From Harmothoe impar (taxonomy: Eukaryota; Annelida; Polychaeta; Phyllodocida; Polynoidae): a stretch of 64,000 bases of DNA. Position numbers and translations under genes: made by a program. This document shows positions 19,909 to 29,249 of this stretch, piece after piece; position 1 is the first letter of the stretch, and every line of letters starts with the position of its first letter. The notes under the pieces are model-generated. The model did no database searches. It saw only the letters and a list, made by a program, of their open reading frames with translations, and was not told where the DNA came from. The stretch lies in NCBI GenBank assembly GCA_947462335.1, contig OX381710.1, positions 27,993,772 to 28,057,771 on the forward strand, given 5' to 3'.

Positions 19909-21020
19909 CTTAGCTCGCTGCAGTACCAGTACTGACGTCTATCGCCTGTTAATGTCACATATCAGTACCGTATATGTCAGCCAAGGGTTGAAGCGAGGTG
20001 TGAGATCATTTAGAAGTTATGAAAAGCTGTTCAATCGTAACATGGGATATATTGAGAAAGGTCTTAAAATCGTAATACTTATCAATAGCATAGTGATGCT
20101 ATATATGCCGGGTATGGAGACGTTGTGATCACAGGGAGTAAAACCAACCTCGGTAATGTCCATAGCTCCGTACCCCATTTGTAACAAACACTTTGATTAT
20201 ATGAAGACAGGACAGTGTATTATTGAAGCATTCGTAACAAATACTTTGATAATTGGAAAAAAAATAGGTACATTAAGCGGGTTTTAAGTAGGACACTGAT
20301 GTTCATTAAGAGATTGTAAATTTGACTCCAGTGATTATCTTGTTTTTTCCATTTCATATGATATTGAAGATAGAAAAGGTGAGTATTTGGGTATTCTGAA
20401 TCAGGCATGTTATGGATACTTATATTACAATTAATTGCTATGACCATGGGGGAGGGGTGGGGCCTGACCAAATAAGGTAGAAGAGCATTCAAATCGGCGA
20501 CAAAAGTCGGCAATACTCCACCAACGCCCAACCCCAGTTACATGTATTACAAAATGGACCCTTGCCCTCTTCCCATGATAATTTACTTCCTACATACCCC
20601 TATATGCACGTTATGTGTCCTTTACATGCACTGTCCTCTTTGTTTACCACGTACTTTAGTGTAAATGCAGTCCTCCACACTGAAGGGAGTAAACCACAGT
20701 AATGAACTCCCTGGGTGTACGTGCAAAACACCCATTAGTAGGGGAGGGGTGGCCGTTAGGCCTTGCCACATTGTATATGCACCAGGGGGGTCTTGAAAAT
20801 ATGTTATACAGTAAAATCTGGTACAAAATGTATTATATAAGAGCCGGTGGTATAGGGGTCATGAAAAGTCTCCCTCTGGTATAGGATCTGCTCTGATCAG
20901 CATCCACGTGTTTCCCACGTTATATAATGCTTGCACCTCTGGATATAGTTCCATGTTTCCCTATCTGAGTCCATGGTCCCCTCCATCCCACCTCCCTCCG
21001 CTCCCCGGACCATGCATTAC
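19909..21020. other. Intergenic or intronic, no exon supported
   Basis: If the minus-strand exon at 21021-21279 belongs to a larger gene, this stretch would be intron or downstream sequence. The minus frame at 20220-20531 (103 residues) is AT-rich without a domain, and its upstream splice context is weak. Confidence 0.35.
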
Positions 21021-21279
21021 CTCCCGTAGATCTGGATTAACACCCGTCAGTCCTCCAGGGCCTCCAGGGACACGTGCCTTGTGCGTGATTGTCGCGTTTT
21101 CAGCGTAGAGGTCGCTGTCGGTGCTAACTGTGACGTCTAACGGCGTCATCTGACGTTGACAGAGGGTGTTTGTCGCGTTGACGTAACGTCCATGAACCGT
21201 CACCTCACGGCAAACCGCGCTAGAGCGCCACAGCTCATGGAATGTCAGGGACGTGAGATAAACAGTGAGAAACTGCGGC
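21021..21279 (-). CDS. Probable internal coding exon, product not recognised
   Basis: On the minus strand a good acceptor (CCGTTCCACCTCCTGTCAG, ending at 21280) precedes, and a donor (GAG^GTAATG, GT at 21019-21020) follows, an open exon of 259 bases: one base completing a codon, then 86 codons. The reading begins PQFLTVYLTSLTFHELW and contains REVTVHGRYVNATNTLCQRQ, MTPLDVTVSTDSDLYAENAT and a glycine/proline patch (VPGGPGGLTGVNPDLRE). Alternating hydrophobic and polar residues suggest a beta-sandwich-like domain, and there are two N-x-T glycosylation sequons. CpG is retained relative to the flanks, as in coding DNA. No partner exon was identified nearby, so it may belong to a gene with long introns or be a relic. 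It lies opposite to the gene at 22.1-23.9 kb. Confidence 0.4.
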
Positions 21280-22092
21280 CTGACAGGAGGTGGAACGGGT
21301 TCAGCCAGCCAAATGGGGTTGTGTGTGTGAAGGGAGGGGGTGTGGAAATACCGATGCTCAGTATTTAAAAGAATAAAAATTATATATAAACCGCTTAATA
21401 CATGTGAAGCGTAGCCACAATATGAATATATGAAGAGTTTGGATGCAAAACGACAAAATTACCTCCATCCCAAAATTGAAGCATACATAGTGCTTTTTGT
21501 AAAGACACCCTGGGGTCAATTTATAGTCTTTTGAAAATAGAGTGTATACTGAGCATAGCCTAATGACATGAAAAATTGTTAATCTTAAGCAAATAGTTTG
21601 TGGATTATATCTAACCACCCCTAACCCAGATTTTTGTCAAATTCTTGTCTCTTTTTTGGAAATGGCACTTATAAATGTCGTTTAGCATCCAAACTCTTCA
21701 TATCATTAGATATAATAATAATGCAGCATAGTCTATGAATAAGATAATATAAATACATAATTGTATGCAACGGCTGACATAATGAGTTTAATGCTATACA
21801 ATACTCATTATATCAGTTTGTAGAATTATATGATTTCACAGTTTGGTGATTAGCGTCCATTTGTGTGTGTATCTCACACGCTGCCTTGGGTCTGATCCCT
21901 ACCCACCCTACCCCCTATAAAAACCCCTACCTTCCCAAACCTCTGCACTCCGGGCATACACATACATGGGGACCATCCAACAACAATAAGATACAAGGAT
22001 ACATACAAGGAAGATTCCCATCCCCCATCCTCATATACATCCACGGAATATACATCCACGGAAACACAAGGCCCTGCCTAAGACACAAAGGC
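21280..22092. other. AT-rich sequence upstream of the two-exon gene
   Basis: It contains no clear exon. The last 230 bases (21860-22092) are C-rich and non-repetitive and probably hold the 5' untranslated region or promoter of the plus-strand gene. An open frame runs through from 21865, but the part before 22093 looks non-coding (proline-rich, with YIHG repeats). Confidence 0.35.
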
Positions 22093-22194
22093 ATGCAGGG
22101 CCGGCCGCACAGCACGCCGGGAAACCTGAGAAGTGAAGGTGAACCGTTGGGAGGGCCGATAATGATGGCCAAGGCGGCGGGGCTTTGTCATCAG
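22093..22194 (+). CDS. Exon 1 of a two-exon gene (34 codons)
   Basis: The ATG at 22093 opens a frame MQGRPHSTPGNLRSEGEPLG... ending ...AAGLCHQ, followed by a textbook splice donor CAG^GTGAGT (GT at 22195). The donor falls exactly between codons (phase 0), matching the phase of exon 2. Two further in-frame methionines (codons 24-25) could be alternative starts. The intron 22195-22848 (654 bp) contains two long TA microsatellites. The function is unknown. Confidence 0.55.
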
Positions 22195-22305
22195 GTGAGT
22201 AGTATCTCCTTACTTTATTACCTGTGGTCCCACTGTAGGCCCGACCCCAGGTGCATGCAAATTATGTTGGCAGCCGCCAATACTTCTCTCATTACATTGT
22301 ATAGG

Positions 22306-22306
<1 letters not shown>

Positions 22307-22365
<59 letters not shown>
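22307..22365. repeat. (TA)n microsatellite in the intron
   Basis: About 29 TA units, inside the proposed intron 22195-22848. Confidence 0.95.
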
Positions 22366-22370
<5 letters not shown>

Positions 22371-22524
22371 GTATCTTCAAGACCATTTCCGAGACAGGTT
22401 GTCGTCGTTTTATGATGGCATGTATATACCCCTGTTCCATTTATTCCCCTTGTGAGGACATTGAACTGTATTTCACATCGTTGTATATGTTTAGGATCGA
22501 ACGTCATAACAGTTTAGCCGAGCT

Positions 22525-22527
<3 letters not shown>

Positions 22528-22616
<89 letters not shown>
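22528..22616. repeat. (TA)n microsatellite in the intron
   Basis: About 44 TA units, in the same intron and 162 bp after the first tract. The two tracts could pair with each other in the transcript. Confidence 0.95.
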
Positions 22617-22623
<7 letters not shown>

Positions 22624-22848
22624 ATAGAATTATTCACTATCAAAATAAAAATAAAAATACACCGCTTCATTAAATTACATCGAAATATACATGCATCAAT
22701 TAAAGTAGTGGATATAGTCAATGTTTACATATAGAATATACACATAGAACAGTATGAGGTGGATACAGTCACCCTCGTTCCCAGTGTTACATTTGGATTT
22801 CAAATTTTCAATTATTCATGTTCATGTTTGTTCTAATGTCTCCATTAG

Positions 22849-23919
22849 TCTGACGTGGCTGGGGTTCTGCAGGAGGCGTGTAACAAGATCGTGTCCTGGA
22901 AGGTAGACACTAAGGCCAAGTCGGTCCTGAAACAAATAGACCGGGAACAGGCCCGCCTCAGCGGCGCACGTTCAGCGCCCCTGGCCTCCAGTAGGTGGGA
23001 GAGGAGATACAAGGAGGAGGACAAGCGGGAGGTGAATTACACCAACATGTGCCTCCCGACCACCGTCCTCACAGCCAACCTGCGGGAGGAGCGACAGCTG
23101 TCTACCGCCGTAGACGCCATAGAGCGGCAGCGGAGGGACACCCTCCGTCGGTACAAGCTGCTCAGGGCTGCCGAGCTGCACGCGCTCAAAGGAGCCATGA
23201 CACGCTCAGCTGCACATCCGCTTCCGCCCGGGCAGCGCCGTCAGCGGCGCCATCCTTCCGCCGACGATAGCAAGGAGCCGCCCGGCCCGCCGCCGCCTTC
23301 CCCGGTACCCGACAGGTGTCACTATGAGCGACCACTTCCGGAAAGGGCGGCCCTGGTGGCGGCAGCGGGCGCTGGGCGCCTTCATGACGACGAGCCTAGA
23401 CCGGAAGTGGAAGAGGAGACGCCGCCAGGTGACGTCCCTAGAGCTGCTGCTGCTGCTAATACTCCTTCTGCTGCTGCTGCTACCCCCTCTCAAGCTGCTG
23501 CCGCTAAGGGTGACGTCAAACGTGGAGACGGCGGCGGCGGCCAGTCAGTGGCGACGCACCGACTTCCGGTCCGTCGAGGTCATCAGGCGCCACGCTGCTG
23601 GGGGGAGCGCCGCCCGCCCCTCTTGTCTTCCCCGGTGCACTTCCGGCCGCTCTACCTGTACCGCCGCACCCCCCTGTGTTGTGACAGACTGAGTCAGGCG
23701 GCCGTTAGTGACCTGGAGAAGGGAGAAGACGGCGAGGCACTGGAGGCGGGTGGAAACAGACACGGGAGGAGCCCACGTCAGAGGTCTACACCCTCTTCTC
23801 GCTGGGGTCTGCGGCGGGAGCAAAAGGAGGTATTCAAACATCCGACCGTGGAGCAGGTTGTTATGTTTGTACCAGGGGGCATTACAGATGTCAGCCCTCC
23901 CCTCCTCCACGTGGTCTGA
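22849..23919 (+). CDS. Exon 2 of a two-exon gene; basic, Pro/Ala-rich protein
   Basis: The exon follows the acceptor TCTAATGTCTCCATTAG; the in-frame TAG formed by the acceptor itself shows that the frame starts at the splice site. It contributes 356 codons to a 390-residue protein, ending at TGA 23917-23919. The first 110 or so residues (SDVAGVLQEACNKIVSWKVD..., then RWERRYKEEDKREVNY and TANLREERQLSTAVDAIERQ) are rich in charged residues and look helical or coiled-coil. Residues from about 120 onward are low-complexity: Arg/Pro-rich, then an Ala-rich run with PSAAAATPSQAAAA, then a basic tail containing RREQKEVFKHPTVEQ. GC and CpG content is much higher than in the flanks, as expected of coding DNA. 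A polyadenylation signal AATAAA lies at 24531-24536. I recognise no family. The C-terminal low-complexity part is less certain than the helical part. Confidence 0.55.
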   Translation, partial: SDVAGVLQEACNKIVSWKVDTKAKSVLKQIDREQARLSGARSAPLASSRWERRYKEEDKREVNYTNMCLPTTVLTANLREERQLSTAVDAIERQRRDTLRRYKLLRAAELHALKGAMTRSAAHPLPPGQRRQRRHPSADDSKEPPGPPPPSPVPDRCHYERPLPERAALVAAAGAGRLHDDEPRPEVEEETPPGDVPRAAAAANTPSAAAATPSQAAAAKGDVKRGDGGGGQSVATHRLPVRRGHQAPRCWGERRPPLLSSPVHFRPLYLYRRTPLCCDRLSQAAVSDLEKGEDGEALEAGGNRHGRSPRQRSTPSSRWGLRREQKEVFKHPTVEQVVMFVPGGITDVSPPLLHVV

Positions 23920-24684
23920 AGCACAGTGCTATATGCCTCTCCTGTGGTATTTGTGACATCTCATTAATGTAAACCACTGTGCTTCCTGTTAATACCAGCT
24001 GATGACGGAAATTAATGTACATGTATCTGAAATGCCCTAGGAAAAGCCAATTATTAAAAAAAAAACTTCTTGATTAATAGGTCTGTCTGTTTTGAAATCG
24101 GGATATACTAAGAGGAGATGCTGTATATATTTGATGTGTGTGTATGTATGTGTGTATTTAATATATTACTAAGGACCAGGGAACAGCAGAAGACAGCTGC
24201 GCAAGCCTGGTCCTGTCACAAAGTGACATTGATGTGGAATCCCTTGTCTCTGAGGCTCTGAGTCTCTGAGGCAAGTCTCTGAGGCAAGCAGGAGCATCAC
24301 AGTAGAAAAAATACAAAAACGTCCATAGCTAATTAGAAAAGAAGCCAAATGAATGTTGATTGTATAAGATGCTAACCATGTACATAATAGTATACAGTAC
24401 CGGTAGTGTGATATGTGTTTCTTCTATACGCGTATTTACATGGCGTTGCCTAAGACATCTAAGTCAAGTCCAAGGTCAATTCTGACCTCATATTTAGATT
24501 GTCGATTTGAAATACACTTCCACGGTACAAAATAAATATTTTACAATTGTGACCATGTTTGGTTTTCATTGAACTGGATAAATAACTCACTAAACCTACC
24601 CACCACGGATACTACGCGGTATGTTACATTCATAGATAATTATGTTCATAAAACTGTTGTTGGTAATGGGTATGGATGACTAAA
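23920..24684 (+). other. Presumed 3' untranslated and downstream sequence
   Basis: AT-rich sequence after the stop codon. AATAAA at 24531-24536 is the best polyadenylation signal candidate; an A-run after ATTATT near 24050 is another. A short direct repeat (TCTCTGAGGC, near 24247-24290) is present. No further exon is visible. Confidence 0.4.
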
Positions 24685-24885
24685 TTCGACACGGCGACAT
24701 GGCCATTTCTTGTAATCGACATGCGACATGAGGCTTAGTGACATGTGACATGAGGTTTGGAAAATTAGTGACAGGGGACATGATCAATTCTTAAAATCGA
24801 CATGCGACATGGGGATTATTAAACGACATGGACATGCGACATGACCTTTTCTTAAAATCGACATGCGACATGGGGACCTCCCATC
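24685..24885. repeat. CGACATG-rich dispersed repeat
   Basis: Repeated ATCGACATGCGACATG and GTGACATG motifs, with AAATTCGACACGGCGACATGG at the left. It is related to 19688-19902, to 27285-27610 and to parts of the 8.9-kb element. No ends could be fixed. Confidence 0.6.
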
Positions 24886-25095
24886 TACACCCCTTTTGTA
24901 TGCCACAAAAAAACTGCACATGTACAATGTATTCCACTATTTCCTAACATGCAATAAAAATGCCAAAACCTAAACTCAACATAGGGAAGACATGATCAAT
25001 TGGGTCTTCCTTACAATGACGATAAAGACCCAAAGTTTATAATACAACTTTTATACATTCTGATGTCATATGGTTAATATTCAGCCTCGAGCTCT

Positions 25096-25133
25096 CCAGG
25101 CCCATTGCAGCCGTCAGGCTGTAATGGGCCTGG
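25096..25133. repeat. 17-bp stem hairpin with a 4-base loop
   Basis: CCAGGCCCATTGCAGCC (25096-25112) pairs with 25117-25133 with one G-U-type mismatch. Compact and stable; possibly part of a foldback element with the palindrome that follows. Confidence 0.75.
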
Positions 25134-25167
25134 ACAAATTTGTATCTAATAAGTGTAACCTACTTAG

Positions 25168-25193
25168 AAAATGATCCAGGATCCTGGATCATT
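25168..25193. repeat. Perfect 26-bp palindrome
   Basis: Centred on TCCAGGATCCTGGA, fully self-complementary with no loop. It lies 35 bp after the hairpin at 25096-25133. Confidence 0.85.
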
Positions 25194-25209
25194 TCTTAAT
25201 GAGATAGCT

Positions 25210-25560
25210 CAACCACTGATTGGTTAGCCATGGTCACATGACCATGAATGAGGGTGTGTATGGCCTCATGGGTTCGAATCCCACCTTGGGAAAACGTAGG
25301 TTCATTTTTTTTACATTATTTATTTGACCTTTTGGAAGCATAAATACCCCAATGCTGGGATAGTAATAACACATATTACATATTTGGATAGAAGAAATAG
25401 TATAATAGAGGGCCATTGTACAAATATCAAAATTACTACCCATTGTGCCAAGGTGGGACTCGAACCCATGATGTCCAGATTGATGATATCCATTACAACC
25501 CAATACATAAGCATTCTCCCAGACTGTATACATACAGGCGGGGTCCGAGACTGGTTAATA
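25210..25560. repeat. Two convergent tRNA-like modules (SINE-like)
   Basis: On the plus strand near 25213-25290 there is a tRNA-like stretch ending in a Pol III B-box-like GGGTTCGAATCCC. On the minus strand near 25445-25520 there is a second with GGGTTCGAGTCCC. Both share TCATGGGTTCGA.TCCCACCTTGG, pointing toward each other with about 150 bp between. Neither folds into a full cloverleaf by eye, so they are SINE-like relics and not tRNA genes. Confidence 0.5.
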
Positions 25561-25587
25561 TTACGATAGTGAGTCACCAAAACCTGT

Positions 25588-25706
25588 GCTCCAGGTGAGG
25601 CTCGAACTCACAACCTCCGCATGGCTCATAGCGCCGACCCGTACGCTTCTACGGGGAGGTATACTGCTTATAAGTACGGCGCGCTAACCGATTGCGCCAC
25701 TGGGGC
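25588..25706 (-). tRNA. tRNA-Ile (anticodon UAU) with a 46-base intron
   Basis: Minus-strand cloverleaf: acceptor GCCCCAG/CTGGAGC, D-arm GCGC...GCGC, anticodon stem CCGTA/TGCGG around the loop CTTATAA (anticodon TAT), intron of about 46 bases after the anticodon loop, and T-arm GTGAG-TTCGAGC-CTCAC. It closely resembles the metazoan tRNA-Ile(UAU) genes, which always carry an intron; this intron is longer than the roughly 20 bases of the human genes I recall. Acceptor pair 3:70 is C-A, a mismatch. A Pol III terminator (TTTT on the minus strand) lies at 25579-25582. Probably functional, though the acceptor mismatch allows a decaying copy. Confidence 0.85.
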
Positions 25707-26129
25707 ATCCGTCCGCTGACAGCTGCATCCCCTTTTTTATCTATAGATTATCAAACCCAGTATGTCACAATAAGCACAGGTTAAGCACATTTGTGGCATA
25801 TGCTATTCCTTTTGCGCTATAAACGATTGAGGGAGGTAGGCTTATTCAACGTATATATAGGCTTATTCAACGTATATTGGGCACAATACACACAAAAGAT
25901 CTGTTTCCGGTAACATGGTCAAAAAAAAGCTGAAATTTAGCTTTCCTTTGATGGGATAAAAAAAAAGTTATGAAATATGGGCATAGACATCCGGCCTCCG
26001 TATGACATTTCTTTCCGTTGTTTGTATGATTCTATTAAACCATAGATATGAGCCATGGTACGTAGTGTACCTTCTTTATCCAGGATCAAATGAACTATCT
26101 TTCAATTATACTACAATATACACTCAACT
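25707..26129. other. Intergenic, no gene recognised
   Basis: AT-rich sequence. A tandem duplication of TAGGCTTATTCAACGTATAT occurs near 25837-25877. Nothing else can be supported. Confidence 0.4.
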
Positions 26130-26400
26130 CCTTCCTAAGGGAGTGATCATTTTTTATCAACAGGGGGGGGGGGGGGGGGGTTGGTTTGGGGGGGGGGGGT
26201 CAAAAAAATTTGGACCCCTTGACCGGGGGGGGTGTAAAAAATTTGGACCCCTCTTGGGGGGGGGGGGGGTCAAAAAAATTTAACCTGTTTTGGGCCAAAA
26301 AGCCCGCGCGTTACAATGCTTCAAAGGGCCCCCGCGCGCGCCGATTTCCGACCCGTAGGGGGGGGGGGTAAAAAATTTCGACCCGTTGACCGGGGGGCTC
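26130..26400 (+). repeat. G-run dispersed repeat, inverted copy at 39580-39795
   Basis: Starts GGGAGTGATCATTTTTTA, followed by alternating long G-runs (up to about 18) and TCAAAAAAATTTGGACCCCT blocks, then a CGCGCG-containing segment (near 26305-26345). The same order appears in reverse complement at 39580-39795. Long G-runs suggest G-quadruplex capacity and slippage. The open frames here are glycine-rich artefacts. Confidence 0.7.
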
Positions 26401-26648
26401 TGATACAGACACTTCTTATAGTCACAAACATATTACAATGTATAGAAAATGACTCCCATGGGTGGGGTGCATGGCTGCAAGAGTAGTGCACTGATGCAGC
26501 CACCCCACCAATGCGACCACTCTTTCATAGTCCCAAGGGTACCCGCATTAGAGGGAGTTGACTATGATATAATTATCATGCTTGCTTTATACCAAGGTTA
26601 TTCAGCACATTTGTCATATAGCTTTACAATGTGCGTCCGAAAGCATTA

Positions 26649-26755
26649 AGGGCCTTTAGCAAACCCCACGTAGCCCATTAAACGCAAACGTAGCAATATA
26701 GGGTTACGGTAAGTATACGTTTAATATGCTACGTAGCATTTGCTAAAGGTCCCTA
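26649..26755. mobile_element. MITE copy 1, Harbinger-like, TTA flanks
   Basis: Inverted ends GGGCCTTTAGCAAAC (left) and GTTTGC-like TTTGCTAAAGGTCCC (right), with TTA on each side (26646-26648 and 26756-26758). Three-base TWA targets are typical of PIF/Harbinger elements. No coding capacity. Confidence 0.65.
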
Positions 26756-26758
26756 TTA

Positions 26759-26968
26759 GGGACCTTTAGCAAACCCGACCTAGCTCATTAAACGCAGACG
26801 TAGTGATCACTAGTAGTGTTAAAGGGGATAGGCTACGTCTGCGTTTAAACCCGCAGTTCTTACTGCACGTGCAGTAACAGTCAGAGCGCAGTCGGGACAG
26901 GTACTCAGCCGTATATATAGGGGCGCTGGGCCTTTAATGAGCTTTTACGTGGTTGCTAAAGGTCCCTA
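26759..26968. mobile_element. MITE copy 2, abutting copy 1
   Basis: Ends GGGACCTTTAGCAAAC and TTGCTAAAGGTCCC; flanked by TTA at 26756-26758 (shared with copy 1) and 26969-26971. Its interior has an inverted ACGCAGACGTAG/CTACGTCTGCGT pair. A third, degenerate copy lies at 34069-34170. Confidence 0.65.
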
Positions 26969-27169
26969 TTATCATGCATGTGTTCCATAGTGCAAAAAGA
27001 ACAACAGGGGTCACTTACTATGTAGGTTTTGGTGTCCTGCATGGCATATTGAGTATATTGGTTGCGTCTTTAAATGAGTATAGTAGTCTAATATGTACAT
27101 GGTCGGTTGTTTTGATTAACATATACATGAATCTAAATAATAATTATGTATGCAATAATTGATACAAAG

Positions 27170-27610
27170 AAGGCATATACCGGTAGGCTATGTATACAAA
27201 CATTTCTCACAAAATGGACCTCATTCCACCCTAAGTGCGCACAGATGGAGAGGAATAAAAACATAGTGACCAGGGATATTTGCATTTCTTAAAATCGACA
27301 TCTATGGGGACTTATGGTGACAGTGCTTTTTGTAATGAAATGATAGGGGGTGCAGAGGGGTCCCCCCCTGAGGTCGGAAAGTCGCCGAAATTAAGGGGTC
27401 CAGGTCGAAAAGTCGCTTTTTTGGACCCTTTAATCTATTGTAAATTTTGTCCAAAAGTCGCCAGGTCGTTTATATTATTGCCTTAGGTCGGAAGTCGCCT
27501 CCAAAACAGCCCAGGTCGCCAGGTCGCTTTTGACCCATCTGGAGCCACATGATAGTGACAAGGGACATGAGCATTATCCTCAGAGTCGACAGGGGACATG
27601 CCCCCAACCT
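27170..27610. repeat. Dispersed repeat with TCGACA and GTCGCC motifs
   Basis: TTAAAATCGACAT and GACAGGGGACATG motifs (27285-27310 and 27555-27605) enclose a stretch dense in GGTCG.AAGTCGC (27373-27530). This resembles the CGACATG family with an internal local expansion. The frame at 27280-27486 is not considered a gene. Confidence 0.45.
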
Positions 27611-27894
27611 TGACCTCGAAGGCCTATGGCCCGACTATGGGTGGGACGAATCTGCCTGGAGTGTAAGTTTCATGGTTGAGTGCGTTCCACAAGCGTCTAT
27701 ATTGCTATCCACCAATATCTAACATACATAATTCATGTCTGCGTCAACCACTGCCCTCCAGGAGCTCATTTCGGTGCCAAATACTGTAACAGACTGCCAA
27801 AATAACATACCTTTGTACATAAATGCACAACGATGCGAGGCCTAATATCAGACAATAGGATCCTATACAGCCTACGGCGCGGCCCCTCCCATGG

Positions 27895-27966
27895 GACTCC
27901 GTGGCGCAACGGTAGCGCGTCCGACTCCAGATCGGAAGGTTGCGTGTTCAAATCACGTCGGGGTCA
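27895..27966 (+). tRNA. tRNA-Trp (anticodon CCA)
   Basis: Full cloverleaf: acceptor GACTCCG/CGGGGTC with discriminator A, D-arm GCGC-AACGGTA-GCGC, anticodon arm TCCGA-CTCCAGA-TCGGA (anticodon CCA), and T-arm GCGTG-TTCAAAT-CACGT. No intron. It closely matches the conserved metazoan tRNA-Trp. A Pol III terminator TTTT follows at 27977-27980. Internal A and B boxes are intact, so it is very likely functional. Confidence 0.95.
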
Positions 27967-29249
27967 GTGCCTTCTCTTTTGGAAATTAGTTTTCGAAAAA
28001 AATCACTAAATAGATAAGGTCAATGAATAGCGAAAAGAAAACACGTGAGATAGCACTTTGTCCATGTATTGTTTAGATGATTACTCCTTAATATAGGATG
28101 ATGTCATTCACATAGGTAGTTCCCCGCCTATATAAGACTCCAGGATAAGACTGTTAATAAAGGCGCACTGAGTTGAGGACCTAGCCCTGCCGAGTTTTGT
28201 ACGCAAATGACGTCGTGGCGGCGTCGTGGGTTCAGTACTTCACCCTCACTATGAGTATGAGGTCAAATAATGGACGTCCAACGGATATTGCCTCTTTTCC
28301 TTGGCCTTTGCACCTTTACCTTCCAGACATTTTTGATCCTTAGACAAGCAAAACAACAATACGGCATTATCATTTCACCAGATCAATCTCTCTCATTGAA
28401 CTCACCCATCACAACCTCACACTCCGTTCACCCATCGGCGTGGCTATTACCGGGTCTTGAATGTCTGTCACCACCTTCGGTGGCTTTAAAAGTTATCGTA
28501 TCGTATCGTATCGTACTATTAAACTTAAAAAGTGTTGGGTGCAGGGCGGGGTGCAGGGATGTTGGAAATGACTGAAAAGAAATTGTGAGAAAATATTTTT
28601 TTAATAATTATTGGTAATTATCTCAATATATAGGACAACACAATTCCTGTTGTTGGGACGCGACATTGGCTCATTGCCAATAGGGCCAGCAAGAGCTTTA
28701 TCTGACATTTATAAATTGATTAGGGTGTTGCCATCTGACATACCGGTAGCAGCTAACATTGGCGGAGTGTAGTCTACTTTAATCCGATTTCTATGGATAC
28801 ATGTATAGGGCAATTGTAAGCGGATAAAGCATTTGGTACTCTAAACGGGCTTATGTGTAACTGACCTATATCGTGTGCCATTCTGGGCTGTGCTCTGATA
28901 AGTAGCTCGTGAATGCGAGGATGTCGTTTTTCTAGTACTGTTCTGGTCAAATGGAATGCCCAGTGGAATGTGAGTAGACTTAGTCAGAGTAAAGCTTTAA
29001 ACAACCATGAAGCATAATTGGTTTAATTGATATGGTCAAATAATCAAATTGGTAATGTTCCATGATTTCGGAAGTTAGTGCATCTGGTAGGACCCCTGGT
29101 ACTACATGTATCAGAGCATCTATTGTTATTCCCTGCTTACACTGCCCTGCAAACCTAAGTCGACGTATCAACAGCTGTAATACAGCTGTAGACTTCACCT
29201 ACATTGAAAGTCTATAGTGAGGAAAACGACAGTGTTATTTTGAATGATG
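27967..29249. other. Intergenic, with a pentamer-repeat tail near 28500
   Basis: 28270-28520 contains a C-rich segment ending CACCTTCGGTGGCTTTAAAA followed by (ATCGT)n at 28495-28516. This resembles the 3' end of a non-LTR retrotransposon, where short repeats often form the tail, but I see no reverse transcriptase. The remainder has nothing supportable. Confidence 0.35.

Noticed and set aside
20220..20531. 103-residue minus-strand frame as a further exon of the 21021-21279 gene
   Set aside because: AT-rich, weak splice context and no domain; could not be supported.
23206..23910. Minus-strand frames of 95-121 residues inside exon 2
   Set aside because: Shadows of the GC-rich plus-strand exon, which has matching splice sites.
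28270..28575. 101-residue frame near the ATCGT repeat
   Set aside because: Considered as a retrotransposon ORF fragment, but no reverse transcriptase motif; more likely an untranslated 3' end.
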